A stretch of DNA of 64,000 nt from Nerophis ophidion (GCF_033978795.1 NC_084612.1:90402854-90466853); one strand, 5' to 3'. Positions 47,227 to 59,082 are shown, numbered from the stretch's first letter. The notes: generated by a model from the letters alone, not told the origin. Made by a program: numbers and translations.

Positions 47227-48600
47227 ATTGTACTTGCACTTCACATTGAGTAAACAACCTCAAAGTGCTACAGTGTATTAAAAAAATAAAATAACAATAA
47301 AAAAATAAAAACTAGAACAGCCTAACAGCTAGAACTAGTATGCATATATCTAAAAAAAAAAATTTTTTTTAAAGCCTTCACAGTCTGTGGTACCCTCAGG
47401 TGGTCAAGGAGAGGGTTCCACAGACTGGGAGTGGCGACTTGACAGCCCCAGGTCAAGTCAAATTGTTTTGGTGTACCCTTTAGATTATAATTCATTTTCT
47501 CTAGATCTAAGAAAAACAAAGGATCCTTAATCCTTAAAGCGTTTTTTGTTTTTTTTCAGTCAATTTCTTTGTTGGTATTGAAAATGGCAACATTACTTCG
47601 AGGTAATTTGGCCCGCCACTTCTTATTATTTGGCCCTCGTACTGCAACTTTTCTTACTAAATGTATTCTTTCTTTCTATTTTGGGAGAAAAAGAAATACA
47701 TGTACTTCATGTAATTGCAAATCATGATAACTTAAATATTGTCTAATTATGCAAAAAAATATCATCAAACATTCAAACCATTTTTTAAATAAAAATAAAT
47801 ACAAATTATAATGATTTTCAAAGCAAGTTTTCCATCAAATTGTGCAATGTAAAACTAGCAATAGATTTTATGGTAAAATCGGGATTTTTTTACAGTATTT
47901 GTCTCGAAATGAAAAAATAAATACTTTTTTACTGTAATAAATTGTGGTGCCGTTTTTTACATTTTCAGTAATACACTGAAAAATCTGATAGAATACGGTC
48001 AAATCGGATCAAATAAAGTAGAACATAAAAAACACCATTTAACGTTTTCTAATCACCTCTTTAGTAAATGGGCTCGTCTCTTTTAAGAAGTCCAGTACGT
48101 CTAACAATGAACCAGTGGGTATAAACGTCACGGACCATGTGGGGCACTTCAATAATGGAAAAAAAAAATAGGTTTGTTCCTGTTTATGACTCAGTGTGAC
48201 ATGTGCAAAAATCACTGTGGAAAAGGGACGTGGGCGCGCTTTTCAAACAGCCACTGGCTAAACGTCGGCACGCTCCTTCACTGATGAACTTTACCTTGAT
48301 GTGTCAGCCTTTTAATGTCAGCCTTCCAGTTCCAAGATGGTCTAGATTATGAGAAACACAAATAGACACTTTATTGTCTTCAAAATGTACAAAACAACAA
48401 GCAAACGTTATAGTTGATACTGTTACCTGATTGGCTGTCACTCGGGATCTCATTCCTGCGTTGCTCGGTTACCGCAGAGCCTTCGTTCCTGCAACCAAAC
48501 TTCCTTCGTAACTTCCGCTTTTTTCCGACAAATTAAAAAAAAAAATGTAGAAAAAATAGTTAAACTCTCCCCCATTTAGGGCTGGTAATAATCACTTATT
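47227..48600. other. unassigned sequence with an older interspersed repeat
   Basis: 47370-47450 (ccttcacagtctgtggtacc, ccacagactgggagtgg) belongs to a repeat I have seen in fish sequence but cannot name. 47850-48000 has ttttactgtaa motifs like the intron repeat. No gene was found. Confidence 0.4.
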
Positions 48601-48604
48601 CTTC

Positions 48605-48753
48605 TGTTGTCTGTCTATCTGTGTTGGCCCTGCGATGAGGTGGCGACTTGTCCAGGGTGTACCCCGCCTTCCGCCCGATTGTAGCTGAGATAGGCACCAG
48701 CGCCCCCCGCGACCCCAAAAGGGAATAAGCGGTAGAAAATGGATGGATGGATG
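48605..48753 (+). mobile_element. 5'-truncated SINE copy
   Basis: tgttgtctgtctatctgtgt to cggtagaaaatggatggatg. Confidence 0.9.
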
Positions 48754-48928
48754 TTTGGATCCTGTACATTAGTTTTGGATGATACCACAAACTTAGGTAT
48801 CGATCCGATACCAAGTCGTTACAGGATCATACATTGGTAATATTCAAAGTCCTCATCTGTCCAGGGACGCATTTTCTGAGTTCATAAACGTTATATTAAT
48901 TTTTACAAAAGGGGAAAAGACTGTGTGT

Positions 48929-49026
48929 TGACTTGTCCAGGGTGTACCCCGCCTTCCAAACGAATGCAGCTGAGATAGGCTCCAGCGACCCCAAAAGGGA
49001 CAAGCGATAGAAAATGGATGGATGGA
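48929..49026 (+). mobile_element. 5'-truncated SINE tail
   Basis: ttgacttgtccagggtgtac to gatagaaaatggatggat. Flanking gactgtgtg and gactttgta may be a decayed target duplication. Confidence 0.85.
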
Positions 49027-49177
49027 CTTTGTAGTGATCAAAAATATCAATGTAATCATAGTGGTATCGACAAGATACGCACCTGTACTTGGTATCATTA
49101 GAGTGGATGTCAGGTGTAGATCCACCCATGGCGTTTGTTTACATTCAGGCTCGCTAGCTTGCTGTTAGCGGTGAGCT

Positions 49178-49593
49178 TGTTATGATTTAGATTTTTGAGT
49201 CTTTTTGTGTCTTCTGTTAGTTCCGGTTTATGCACCTCGGAGTTTGTTTGTTTCTGTTGCCATGACTGCAGATTGCGATCAGCTGCGTCCGGTTAGTGTT
49301 CCAGACACAAACCTGTTGTCCGGGCTATTGTAGACTTTGTCCTGGCCTCACTCGGTCTTGCTTTCGAATTTGCTACACAGAACAAATAACGACTTTGGTT
49401 TTCCTGCTCGCAACCTGCTAGCTTCCACGCTAAGCTCATTTTGTTTTCTAGCTCCCATGCTAGCTCTTTTAGTTTTTTCTAAGTCGGATTTATTTCTTAA
49501 TTAATCATTTTTCTTACCTGGACGCTGTGTCCGAAGCCCGTCTGCATCCCTGGGAGAACCAAACCCGCATCACCATGCGACCAACTTGTTACA
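49178..49593 (+). mobile_element. solo LTR, 416 bp, with 5-bp target duplication
   Basis: TG...CA ends (TGTTATGATTTAG ... ACTTGTTACA) flanked by gagct on both sides (49173-49177 and 49594-49598). Internal ctagcttccacgctaag and ctagctcccatgctagctct are shared with the LTR at 57807-58501, so this is a related family. No internal retrotransposon region is present, consistent with LTR-LTR recombination. Confidence 0.88.
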
Positions 49594-49598
49594 GAGCT

Positions 49599-50586
49599 TT
49601 GGTATCCTCCTATGGCAGCACTTACCAGTGAGCTGCCTCAATTTTTTAAATTGTATTTATTTACTAGCAAACTGGTCTCGCTTTGCTCGACATTTTTAAT
49701 TCTAAGAGAGACAAAACTCAAATAGAATTTGAAAATCCCCAAAAATATTTTAAAGACTTGGTCTTCACTTGTTTAAATAAATTCATTTATTTGTTTCACT
49801 TTGCTTCTTATAACTTTCAGAAAGACAATTTTAGAGAAAAAATACAACCTTAAAAACGATTTTAGGATTTTTAAACACATTTACCTTTTTACCTTTTAAA
49901 TTCCTTCCTCTTCTTTCCTGACAATTTAAATCAATGTTCAAGTATTTTTTTTTTATATTGTAAAGAATAATAAATACATTTCAATTTAATTTTTCATTTT
50001 AGCTTCTGTTTTTTTGACGAAGAATATTTGTGAAATATTTCTTCAAACTTATTATGATTCAAAAAAAATATTCTGGCAAATCTAGAAAATCTGTAAAATC
50101 AAATTTAAAGTTTATTTCAAAGTATTTAGAATTTCTTTAGAATTTTTTGTTCTGGAAAATGTAGAAGAAATAATGATTTGTCTTTGTTCGAAATATAGCT
50201 TGGTCCAATTTGTTATATATTCTAACAAAGGGCAGATTGGATTTTAACCTATTTAAAACATGTCATCAAAATTCTAAAATTAATCTTAATCAGGAAAAAT
50301 TACTAATGATGTTCCATTAAAAAAAATGTTTTAATTTTTTTTCAAAAAGATTCAAATTAGCTAGTTTTTGTCTTAATTTTTTTGGTTTAATTTTGAATTT
50401 TAAAGAATGGAAATTGAAGATAAACTATGTTTCAAAATTTTATTTTCATTTTTTTCATGTTTTCTCCTCTTTTAAAGCGTTCAATTAAGTGGTTTTTTTC
50501 ATCATTTATTCTCTACAAAAAAAACCTTCCGTAAAAGGAAAAAAAATGTACGACGGAATGACAGACAGAAATACTCATTTTTGTAC

Positions 50587-50648
<62 letters not shown>

Positions 50649-51043
50649 TGTATATATATATATGTATCAAAGGTAAATTGAGCAAATTGGCTATTTCTGG
50701 CAATTTATTTAAGTGTGTATCAAACTGGTAGCCCTTCGCATTAATCAGTACCCAAGAAGTAGCTCTTGCTTTCAAAAAGGTTTGTGACCCCTGCAGTGAT
50801 AAGGATACTTGTAAGAAACTTACTTTATTTGTCGCCATGGATACGAGGATTAGTGATTTAGAAGTAACTAAAACTCTGCCGACTGAGGGTGTTGTACTGT
50901 ATCTTCACCTTTATCTTTAGTTTTTAGGTTAAAATGCGTCCATTATTCTATAAGTAATATTTATGGATATCGGCCAATTATAAATACTTGCATCGTTATA
51001 GTTTGTGGCTGTATCGCCCTGCTCCAGTATACGCAATTTAGTG
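49599..51043. other. AT-rich unassigned sequence with a TA microsatellite
   Basis: TA run at about 50590-50665. The rest is AT-rich with no open frame or repeat I can name. Confidence 0.4.
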
Positions 51044-51943
51044 GTCTAAAACAGGGGTGTCCAAAGTGTGGTCCGGGGGCCACTTGGGGCCCGCAGGTCA
51101 TTCTTTAACGGCCCAAAGGCACATTTAAAAAAAACAGTTGAAAAAAATAAAAAACATAAAAAGTGGTATAAAAGCGCAAACAGGTGAAATGTAACAAGAA
51201 AATGTTGCAATGTTTACTTCTTTCTTTAAAAAATAATAATGAATCAAAATCAATGTCATTTTGAATTATTGACCTATTCAAGGCTTCTATTACATCACAT
51301 TAAATTATCCATTTTGAGATATTTTTGCAGGGAAAATGTTGCATATTTTGTGTTTTCGCCATACAAAAAAACTTAGCTAAAAAAAAACAACATAACAATA
51401 AAACTTAAAACTGATGGATATATCTGAAGTTGATCTCGAGATTATTGTGCTGAAAGTAAACAGTAAAAAAAATGTATAATTTATTTTTTAACATTTTAAT
51501 AAGTAGGACACTTTTGGATCCCCAATTATTTTAGTGTGATTTGTTTTTTAGTGGCATGGCTCAAAAAATAATAATGAATCAAAATCCAAAATTAAGGCTC
51601 CAATTATTATAGAATCTCAAATATTCCACCTAAAAAAGTTATTGGGTGACAATATTGCATATTTTGTTTTCTCAATTTTTTTCCCCCTAATGTTCATATA
51701 GAGATTTAAAACTTGAATAACAATGAAAATAGTAAAACTAAATAATGACACTTTTTTTTTTTTTTTTTTTTTACCAAAACCCTTTGGGGTCCCCGTGATC
51801 ATAACTGAGTGGAGACCTAAATGTATATTTTATATATATATATATATTGCATTTTAAAAAAAAATAAAAAATATGAAAATGGCCCCCGCTTGCTCTGATT
51901 TTTTAGTATGCGGCCCTCAGTGGAAAAAGTTTGGACACCCCTC

Positions 51944-53029
51944 TGTTCTTCCGTGGATATGGTAAGACAAGAACACAGCGTACGGTAAGAAATAAAGATT
52001 TATTAAACTAAAAACAGGCTAAGAACAAAAACACTGGTGCTAGGCAGAAAAGGCAAACCAAAAGTGCTAGCATGGGAGCTAGGGAAACAAACAGAAACAC
52101 TTACACTTTGCACAAAAGGCAAAACAAAAATAACTAGCATGAGAGCTAGAGAAAAGCAAGGCGTAGTGTTTTCATTTCAGGCTCCAGTACTCTGGAATGC
52201 CCTCCCGGTAACAGTTCGAGATGCCACCTCAGTAGAAGCATTTAAGTCTCACCTTAAAACTCATTTGTATACTCTAGCCTTTAAATAGACTCCCTTTTTA
52301 GACCAGTTGATCTGCCGTTTCTTTTCTTTTTCTCCTATGTCCCACTCTCCCTTGTGGAGGGGGTCCGGTCCGATCCGGTTGTCATGTACTGCTCGCCTGT
52401 GTATCGGCTGGGGACATCTCTGCGCTGCTGATCCGCCTCCGCTTGGGATGGTTTCCTGCTGGCTCCGCTGTGAACGGGACTCTCGCTGCTGTGTTGGATC
52501 CGCATTGGACTGGACTCTCGCGACTGTGTTGGATCCATTGTGGATTGAACTTTCACAGTATCATGTTAGACCCGCTCGACATCCATTGCTTTCCTCCTCT
52601 CCAAGGTTCTCATAGTCATCATTGTCACCGACGTCCCACTGGGTGTGAGTTTTCCTTGCCCTTATGTGGGCCTACCGAGGATGTCGTGGTGGTTTGTGCA
52701 GCCCTTTGAGACACTAGTGATTTAGGGCTATATAAGTAAACATTGATTGATTGATTGATTGAAAGCTAGCGAGTATAAACGTAGAACAGCAGTCGTCACT
52801 TGTTGCGTGAAAGCCAATCAGGATCCGAGAGTGAATGAACAGAAAGGGCTGGCTTAAATAAGGATGGTGATTAGCAAAAACAGGTGTGTGTCGAAAGCAA
52901 GGAGCGGGTGAAAACAATAAGCTACCATGGTGACAGAACAAACAGGAACTAAGGACGTCAAACAACAGAATGTGATACAAAATGGAACAAAAGAAGAATA
53001 TGGAATGTTCCGGGCATCGGATCATAACA
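51944..53029 (-). mobile_element. LTR (minus strand) inserted in the hAT, itself split by an L2-like LINE
   Basis: On the minus strand starts TGTTATGATCCGATGCC at 53029 and ends ...ccacggaagaaca at 51944. The target duplication is ccctc (51939-51943) and ccctg (53030-53034), one mismatch. Contains a ctagctcccatgctagc-type motif (complement near 52069) shared with the other LTRs. Confidence 0.87.
52169..52762 (+). mobile_element. 5'-truncated L2-like LINE 3' end
   Basis: The frame to 52288 ends FQAPVLWNALPVTVRDAT...FKSHLKTHLYTLAFK then stop, the typical extreme C-terminus of L2/CR1-type reverse transcriptases (family knowledge). A 3' UTR follows through ccgctcgacatccattgctt and gagacactagtgatttaggg to an (ATTG)n tail. 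The same 3' end seeds the array at 9.84-11.48 kb. No target duplication is evident. Confidence 0.85.
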
Positions 53030-53034
53030 CCCTG

Positions 53035-53287
53035 GTCTAAAAAGTCTTCCGTTGTGTTGCAATATTTCCTAGAATAAAGTCAATGGATGTCCTGCAGTAA
53101 TTGACAGGTGTACATCTTATCCTCCTAATCAACCGGAACAGATTCCGGCGCAAAATGCGACTCGCCGGCGCCTCACGGTGGAAGTTTGTCACCTGCCGCG
53201 TTGTCAGTGAATAGCAAGGAGCGCTGAATAGCTGCTGCTCGCTAATATGGCGGCCAGCAATGCGGCAGGGGGATGTTATCTGCTTCT

Positions 53288-53291
<4 letters not shown>
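53035..53291. other. unique GC-balanced sequence
   Basis: Apart from the hAT target copy, no repeat or exon recognised; contains atatggcggccagc. Confidence 0.3.

Positions 53292-53360
<69 letters not shown>
53290..53360. repeat. (TG)n microsatellite
   Basis: About 68 bp of pure TG. Confidence 0.97.
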
Positions 53361-54445
53361 TCCTACCCTTCTTGAGACATCAACAAGGAAAAGTCATCTA
53401 ATAGAGAGCCAAATACTAGAGTCCGTGAACATTGCTCCAAAGTCAGGATTTTTAGTTGATTTAATGTGCATAGAAAAAGTAAACATTGCCAGGTGCAAAA
53501 GCAGCAATATTTGATAATAAAAGCTGAAGAAGGACTTCACTATTCATCCCCGAAAAAACCCGGCGGATGAACAGCTGATTTTATAACGAAATACTCTATG
53601 GTGCTAAGACTATAGTGGCAATTAACAGCTAGCTTCTACAGCTGGGTTGCCCAAAGTGCGGCACAAAGTCCGTCTGTGGTCCGGGACTCCTTTGTCATCG
53701 GCCTTAACCACATTACAAAAAAACAAAAAATAGAGATCTAATTTGCACCCCTGGTGGTGAAATCTGTCAAAATGAGGGTGCTTCCGAAAATGAGGGATTT
53801 TTCATATTGTAATATTTTGTTGTAAAATTATTAGTTTTTTATGTAAAATGAATCATTTTTAATGTAAAACGGTGACATTTGTCAGATCAAATTCTGACTT
53901 TTATCACAATATTGCCAATGTGTTGGTTGTTCTTGTGCAATAGTGACCTTTTTTTTGAGTAAAATTATGACTTTTGTCATATTTTTGCAAAATAAAATTC
54001 CGATTAGCCCTGCGATGAGATGGCGACTTGTCCGGGGCGTGCCCTGCCTTCCAGCCGAACGCAGCTGAAATAGACTCTAGCTGGGATGGACTCCGGCGCC
54101 CCCCGTGACCACGAAGGGAATAAGCGGTAGTGAATGGATGGATGGATGCAAATTCCGATTAGTATTAGTATAAAAATAATTAGTGTAATAGTACAAATTT
54201 TTGTGTTTTGTCATAAAATCATGACTTTTGTTGAGTAAATTTACGAGTTTTTTCATCAAATTGTTCACATTTTAAGCTTTTCTTGTAAAATTGCGACTGT
54301 TTTTGAGTAAAATTCCAACTTTTAACTCTGGTAAAGACATCTTTATTTTAACACTAAAACTAACCATGGGCGTGACATGGTGAACATATGAAATAACAAG
54401 TGTGTGTAAGAAATTGAAAATAAAAAGAATATAAAATACAAATAT
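53361..54445. repeat. mixed region with degenerate gtaaaattatgacttttgtc repeats
   Basis: 53361-53740 is unassigned. 53800-54340 repeats aaaattatgacttttgtca-like units reminiscent of the satellite motifs at 32-38 kb, interrupted by a SINE at 54008-54149. Confidence 0.6.
54008..54149 (+). mobile_element. 5'-truncated SINE with 13-bp target duplication
   Basis: ccctgcgatgagatggcgac to aagcggtagtgaatggatgg. Flanks aaattccgattag at 53995-54007 and 54150-54162 are identical. Confidence 0.93.
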
Positions 54446-54458
54446 ATATATTAATTAT

Positions 54459-55174
54459 TATTAGCGACCAGAATGAGAATCAGCACCTCCAAGTCCGAGT
54501 CCATGGTTCTCGCCCGGAAAAGGGTGGAGTGCCATCTCCGGGTTGGGGAGGAGACCCTGCCCCAAGTGGAGGAGTTCAAGTACCTAGGAGTCTTGTTCAC
54601 GAGTGGGGGAAGAGTGGATCGTGAGATCGACAGGCGGATCGGTGCGGCGTCTTCAGTAATGCGGACGTTGTACCGATCTGTTGTGGTGAAGAAGGAGCTG
54701 AGCCGGAAGGCAAAGCTCTCAATTTACCGGTCGATCTACGTTCCCATCCTCACCTATGGTCATGAGCTTTGGGTCATGACCGAAAGGATAAGATCACGGG
54801 TACAAGCGGCCCAAATGAGTCTGGGTCTCTCCCTTAGAGATAGGGTGAGAAGCTCTGCCATCCGGGAGGAACTCAAAGTAAAGCCGCTGCTCCTCCACAT
54901 GGAGAGGAGCCAGATGAGGTGGTTCGGGCTTCTGGTCAGGATGCCACCCGAACGCCTCCCTAGGGAGGTGTTTAGGGCACGTCCAACCGGTAGGAGGCCA
55001 CGGGGAAGACCCAGGACACGTTGGGAAGACTACGTCTCCCGGCTGGCCTGGGAACGCCTCGGGATCCCCCGGGAAGAGCTAGACGAAGTGGCTGGGGAGA
55101 GGGAGGTCTGGGTTTCCCTGCTTAGGCTGTTGCCCCCGCGACCCGACCTCGGATAAGCGGAAGATGATGGATGG
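54459..55174 (+). mobile_element. 5'-truncated LINE with 13-bp target duplication
   Basis: The LINE 3' third, ending gacctcggataagcggaaga then tgatggatgg. Flanked by atatattaattat at 54446-54458 and 55175-55187 (identical). Recognisable LINE sequence starts at about 54464. Young-looking: its reading frame is intact. Confidence 0.93.
54473..55156 (+). pseudogene. LINE reverse transcriptase C-terminal fragment, 227 codons, open
   Basis: Encodes the region after the catalytic centre: MRISTSKSESMVLARKRVEC, PQVEEFKYLGVLFTS, SVVVKKELSRKAKLSIYRSI, TYGHELWVMTER, RRPRGRPRTRWEDYVSRLAW and LLRLLPPRPDLG at the end. The fingers and the FADD motif are missing because of 5' truncation, so no activity is expected. 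The thumb and C-terminal basic GRPRTRW region are typical of the ORF of a fish non-LTR family. The start at 54473 is simply the first ATG in the fragment; no promoter is implied. Confidence 0.9.
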
Positions 55175-55280
55175 ATATATTAATTATGTTGTAAATACAC
55201 ATCTTTTAGAAATCTAGAAAGGGTGGTCCTAAAGAGGGAGGCATTTTTTTCAGAGGTCCCAAGAAGGTACGAACTACACG

Positions 55281-55284
<4 letters not shown>

Positions 55285-55348
<64 letters not shown>
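55285..55348. repeat. (TG)n microsatellite
   Basis: Uninterrupted TG run. Confidence 0.97.
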
Positions 55349-55350
<2 letters not shown>

Positions 55351-55455
55351 TCTCACCTGGTTGATTTCCCAGTCATGTCGTCTCCTTGTGAGACTGCGGC
55401 ATCGGCAGACAGTTTGAGACGGGAGGAGGCCTGAGGGACGTGCGGGCGTCCGCCC

Positions 55456-55551
55456 TGACAGTTGTGAGGATGTAGCGAGTGAATACATGACAGTTGTGAG
55501 GATGTAGCGAGTGAATACATGACAGTTGTGAGGATGTAGCGAGTGAATACA
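55456..55551. repeat. 32-bp tandem repeat, three copies
   Basis: tgacagttgtgaggatgtag then cgagtgaataca, at 55456, 55488 and 55520, essentially identical. Confidence 0.95.
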
Positions 55552-56547
55552 TGAGGTAAACACGTGTCCATAGATAAAGTGCGCTTGTGTCAACGCTCGG
55601 GGGGGGAAAAAACCTCGTCAAGATGTCACGGCCGGTCCGACCCCCGCCACCGTCACTCAGAGTAAATATGCGTGGACTCCGTATCGACCGGAGCGTGTTT
55701 TTTATATAGCGCCGACATCCATCAGCCCGCGTCTCTTTTGACGGACGACGCCTCGGTGCCTCACGCGCTCACTTGACCTTTTACTCGGCGAGCTGTGAAG
55801 GGCTCCATCAATTTAACGCGCGATTCGGTCCCTGTCAATAAAGCCCCCTCGCCCCCCTTCCCCCCGCGGAACACAGGATATTAGCATGTTGCTAAGCGGG
55901 GGGGAAAAGGACGGCGGTGTAAGATGAGAAGGATAATGAGCATGTGATTAACGTTCACGCCCACCGTAAACGAGGCCGTGATGTTATTAACCCACGCGGC
56001 TAATTAGCACGTGAGGCTAACGCACCTTTTTAACTGCGCGCCGATAACGCCACCTGCTAGCGGGCCGGCTTTGATCGCGCGCCAGCATTTCCCGGGAAAA
56101 AGGGAAACGCATCCTCCCGGTTTTCATGCCGTTCCAGGAGTGATGAAACGACCTCTCTGATGTTTTTTTTTTTTTTCCTCGCATCACTTGCATCCTTTTG
56201 GGGCTTTCGGGAAAGCTGCCAGGTAAAAATTCTAACCCTGACACTCTGCAGGACTTCCCTACTAAGCAGTTAAGAGTTTCCCCACACTTGCCGCATCAAT
56301 ATTTGATGACATACTGTACTTCAAAAAAAAAAAAAAACTTCACTAAATTATTGCCTCCCGCTGCTATTTTTCATGTATTTGGAGCAGGTTTCAAAATGTA
56401 CCGAGGCTGAGGAAGTTTGTTTTGAAACATTCAAACTTCTGCCTTTGACTTACCTGTAAGACCGTTTGAACAATTGCGCGTTAAAATGAAAAGCAAGCCG
56501 CGATTTTTTTCCCTACGCTTTGAGTCCTGCGGCTTCAAAGACGGTGC
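55552..56547. promoter_or_regulatory. unique GC-rich island, candidate noncoding regulatory element
   Basis: Strongest non-repeat stretch in the 3' flank, especially 55640-56110. It has the CTCF-like reverse motif cgccacctgctag (56048-56060), ggctaattagcacgtgag near 55997 and atgttattaaccc near 55981. No long or conserved open frame. Regulatory role is inferred only. Confidence 0.38.
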
Positions 56548-56555
56548 CCCTAAGG

Positions 56556-57298
56556 CAGGGGTAGGGAACCTATGGCTCTAGAGCCATATTTGGCTCTTTC
56601 GATGGCTGCATCTGGCTCTCGGATAAATCTGAGCTGACGCTGCTCAGAGTAATGAATAATTCCATTTGTAATCAAAGTGTTAAAAATAACGATCAAAATA
56701 GAAAACATGCTCATGCATTTGAATCCATCCGTACTTTTTACTACCGCACTTGTTCAAGAAGTTGCATTAAGGGTAAGAAGTCATTTATTTATTATGGGTT
56801 AGTTTAGGGCTTGCTCTCCTGGTGGTTCTTCAGACCACCAAGCCTGTTTCAGGGTTAAAAAATGTTGTTTTATTTTTCAATAAGTCTCTCAGTTGCTTTC
56901 CAGCAATTGTCTTTTTCTTTCATTCTCGCTCGCGCTCTGGCTCCAGCTCCAACCCCCGTCTCTACTCCTGGCTGCTGCTTATAAACAGAGCGACAGGGGA
57001 TGAGATAACAAGGCCCAGGTGGGCCATCTACGCACCTTTCGCTGATTTTGAGGCTGGTCCTGACAACACTCTGCTTCGCTGCAGGCCCGTAGGCCACCCC
57101 TCCCCCCCCACCCAGTTAGCTTCAGAATAACAATATTACAAAGAATAAGAGACCTGTTATACTCAATGTTGGTCTTACTTAAAAATGCACACATTTAGTT
57201 GTGTTCAGCACTAAAAAATATTTTATGGCTCTTACGGAAATACATTTTAAAATATTTGGATGCTTGGCTCTCGCAGCTAAAAAGGTTCCCGACCCCTG
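56556..57298 (-). mobile_element. hAT-like non-autonomous transposon with perfect 8-bp target duplication
   Basis: Ends CAGGGGTAGGGAACC and GGTTCCCGACCCCTG, flanked by ccctaagg on both sides (56548-56555, 57299-57306). Internal sequence is the reverse of the 4396-5057 copy (ttgcattaagggtaagaagt here, its complement near 4891-4910). Confidence 0.93.
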
Positions 57299-57397
57299 CC
57301 CTAAGGTTTATATTCTGTATTTTCCAGACTATAGAGCGCACCGGTGTAGATAAACCCCTAAACTAAAGTTTAGTATAAAAAAATATGTTTCCAGATA

Positions 57398-59040
57398 TTG
57401 GTCCGCATTGCCGGCAGTAAGTCGGACACATTTCCAGTGAGGGTTGGACTCCGCCAAGGCTGTCCTTTGTCACCCATTCTGTTCATAACTTTTATGGACA
57501 GAATTTCTAGGCGCAGTCAAGGCGTTGAGGGGTTCCGGTTTGGTGGCCGCAGGATTAGGTCTCTGCTTTTTACAGACGATGTGGTCCTGATGGCTTCATC
57601 TAGCCATGATCTGCAGCTCTCACTGGATCGGTTCGCAGCCGAGTGTGAAGCGACCGGAATGAGAATCAGCACCTCCAAGTCCGAGTCCATGGTTCTCGCC
57701 CTGAAAAGGGTGGAGTGCCATCTCCGGGTTGGGGAGGAGACCCTGCCCCAAGTGGAGGAGTTCAAGTACCTAGGAGTCTTGTTCACGAGTGAGGGAAGAG
57801 TGGATCTGTCAGGCTTGCCCCTGACAGTTTGTCTGTTTTAGTTTTTTCCTCTGCATTTGTCTGTTTCCTGTGTTTAGTATTTCCTGTCTTTTAGTTCTTG
57901 TCAAGTGCTCTTAATTTGTCAGCTTCCTGTCTTGTTCCTGAGTGCTGGGTTCCTCCTCAGTGTGTTTAGTATTTCCGGTCATTAGTTCCTGTCTAGTGCT
58001 CTTAATTTGTCAGCTTCCTGTCTTGTTCCCTGAGTGCTGTGTTCCCCTTTAGCTGCGGCTGATTGGCATCTGGCCACACCTGTTGCCAATCAGCCTGCTC
58101 CTATTTGTACCTGCTTTGTCTTGTGTCAGTGGCTGGATCATTGTATTGTCATTTGTATTGTTGTTGCCTCATATCACTCTTGTGTCTTTGCTACTTGTCG
58201 TGTCTGGCATCATTTCAGATATTACCTGTCGTGCTACATTTTGTCCTGGTCGTCGTAGTGGTAAGCTGTTCTTGTTAGCCATAGCTGTTTCCAGTTTTTC
58301 TGTTTGTTATCCTCTAGCTTCCATGCTAAAGTTCCTTTTTGTTTTTCTAGCTCCCAGTGCTAGCTCTCTTAGTTTATTATTCCACCCATGTGCGTGCTTT
58401 TTGTTTGTTCTTGTCCTATTATTTAAATTAAATCATGTTTTCCCATTCAATGCCTGCCTCCTTCTCTGCATCATGGGGTTCAACAACAAATACACTTGAC
58501 AGGATCGTGAGATCAACAGGCGGATCGGTGCGGCGTCTTCAGTAATGCGGACGTTGTACCGATCTGTTGTGGTGAAGAAGGGAGCTGAGCCAGAAGGCAA
58601 AGCTCTCAATTTACCGGTCGATCTACGTTCCCATCCTCACCTATGGTCATGAGCTTTGGGTCATGACCGAAAGGATAAGATCACGGGTACAAGCGGCCGA
58701 AATGAGTTTGGGTCTCTCCCTTAGAGATAGGGTGAGAAGCTCTGCCATCCGGGAGGAACTCAAAGTAAAGCCGCTGCTCCTCCACATCGAGAGGAGCCAG
58801 ATGAGGTGGTTCAGGCATCTGGTCAGGATGCCACCCGAACGCCTCCCTAGGGAGGTGTTTAGGGCACGTCCAACCGGTAGGAGGCCACGGGGAAGACCCA
58901 GGACACGTTGGGAAGACTATGTCTCCCGGCTGGCCTGGGAACGCCTCGGGATCCCCCGGGAAGAGCTAGACGAAGTGGCTGGGGAGAGGAAGGTCTGGGC
59001 TTCCTTGCTTAGGCTGCTGCCCCCGCGACCCGACCTTGTA
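57398..59040 (+). pseudogene. LINE reverse transcriptase remnant interrupted by an LTR
   Basis: 5' part: SKSDTFPVRVGLRQGCPLSP, MDRISRRSQGVEGFRFGG, then LLFTDDVVLMASSSHDLQ. The catalytic FADD of the 13 kb copy reads FTDD here, an alanine-to-threonine change beside the aspartates. The frame continues to VEEFKYLGVLFTS and runs into the LTR. 3' part resumes at 58502. An extra g near 58579 (gaagaagggagctgag against gaagaaggagctgag) shifts the frame, which is recovered from 58663 as VMTERIRSRVQAAEMS onward to LLRLLPPRPDLV. Inactive. Confidence 0.9.
57807..58501 (+). mobile_element. solo LTR, 695 bp, inside a LINE
   Basis: Starts TGTCAGGCTTGCC and ends ACACTTGACA, with the 5-bp target duplication ggatc (57802-57806, 58502-58506). 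An internal tandem duplication of about 95 bp lies at 57870-58040 (gtgtttagtatttcc twice). The 5-bp duplication and TG/CA ends fit Gypsy- or ERV-type integration. Confidence 0.93.
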
Positions 59041-59082
59041 AAAGCGGAAGAAGATGGATGGATGGATGGATGTTTCCAGATA

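Larger units (their letters stand above)
51052..53034. mobile_element. hAT-like element, carrying a nested LTR
   Basis: Left end CAGGGGTGTCCAAAGTG (51052). The right end TTTGGACACCCCT...G is split by the LTR: the last bases ccctg lie at 53030-53034. The 8-bp target duplication gtctaaaa is perfect (51044-51051, 53035-53042). There is no transposase frame; the original element was about 890 bp. Confidence 0.92.
57398..59069 (+). mobile_element. 5'-truncated LINE with 13-bp target duplication, split by a solo LTR
   Basis: Flanks atgtttccagata at 57385-57397 and 59070-59082 are identical. The LINE starts ttggtccgcattgccggcag and ends agcggaagaagatggatgg. Removing the LTR (57807-58501) and one ggatc restores continuity with the 54 kb copy. 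Confidence 0.94.
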
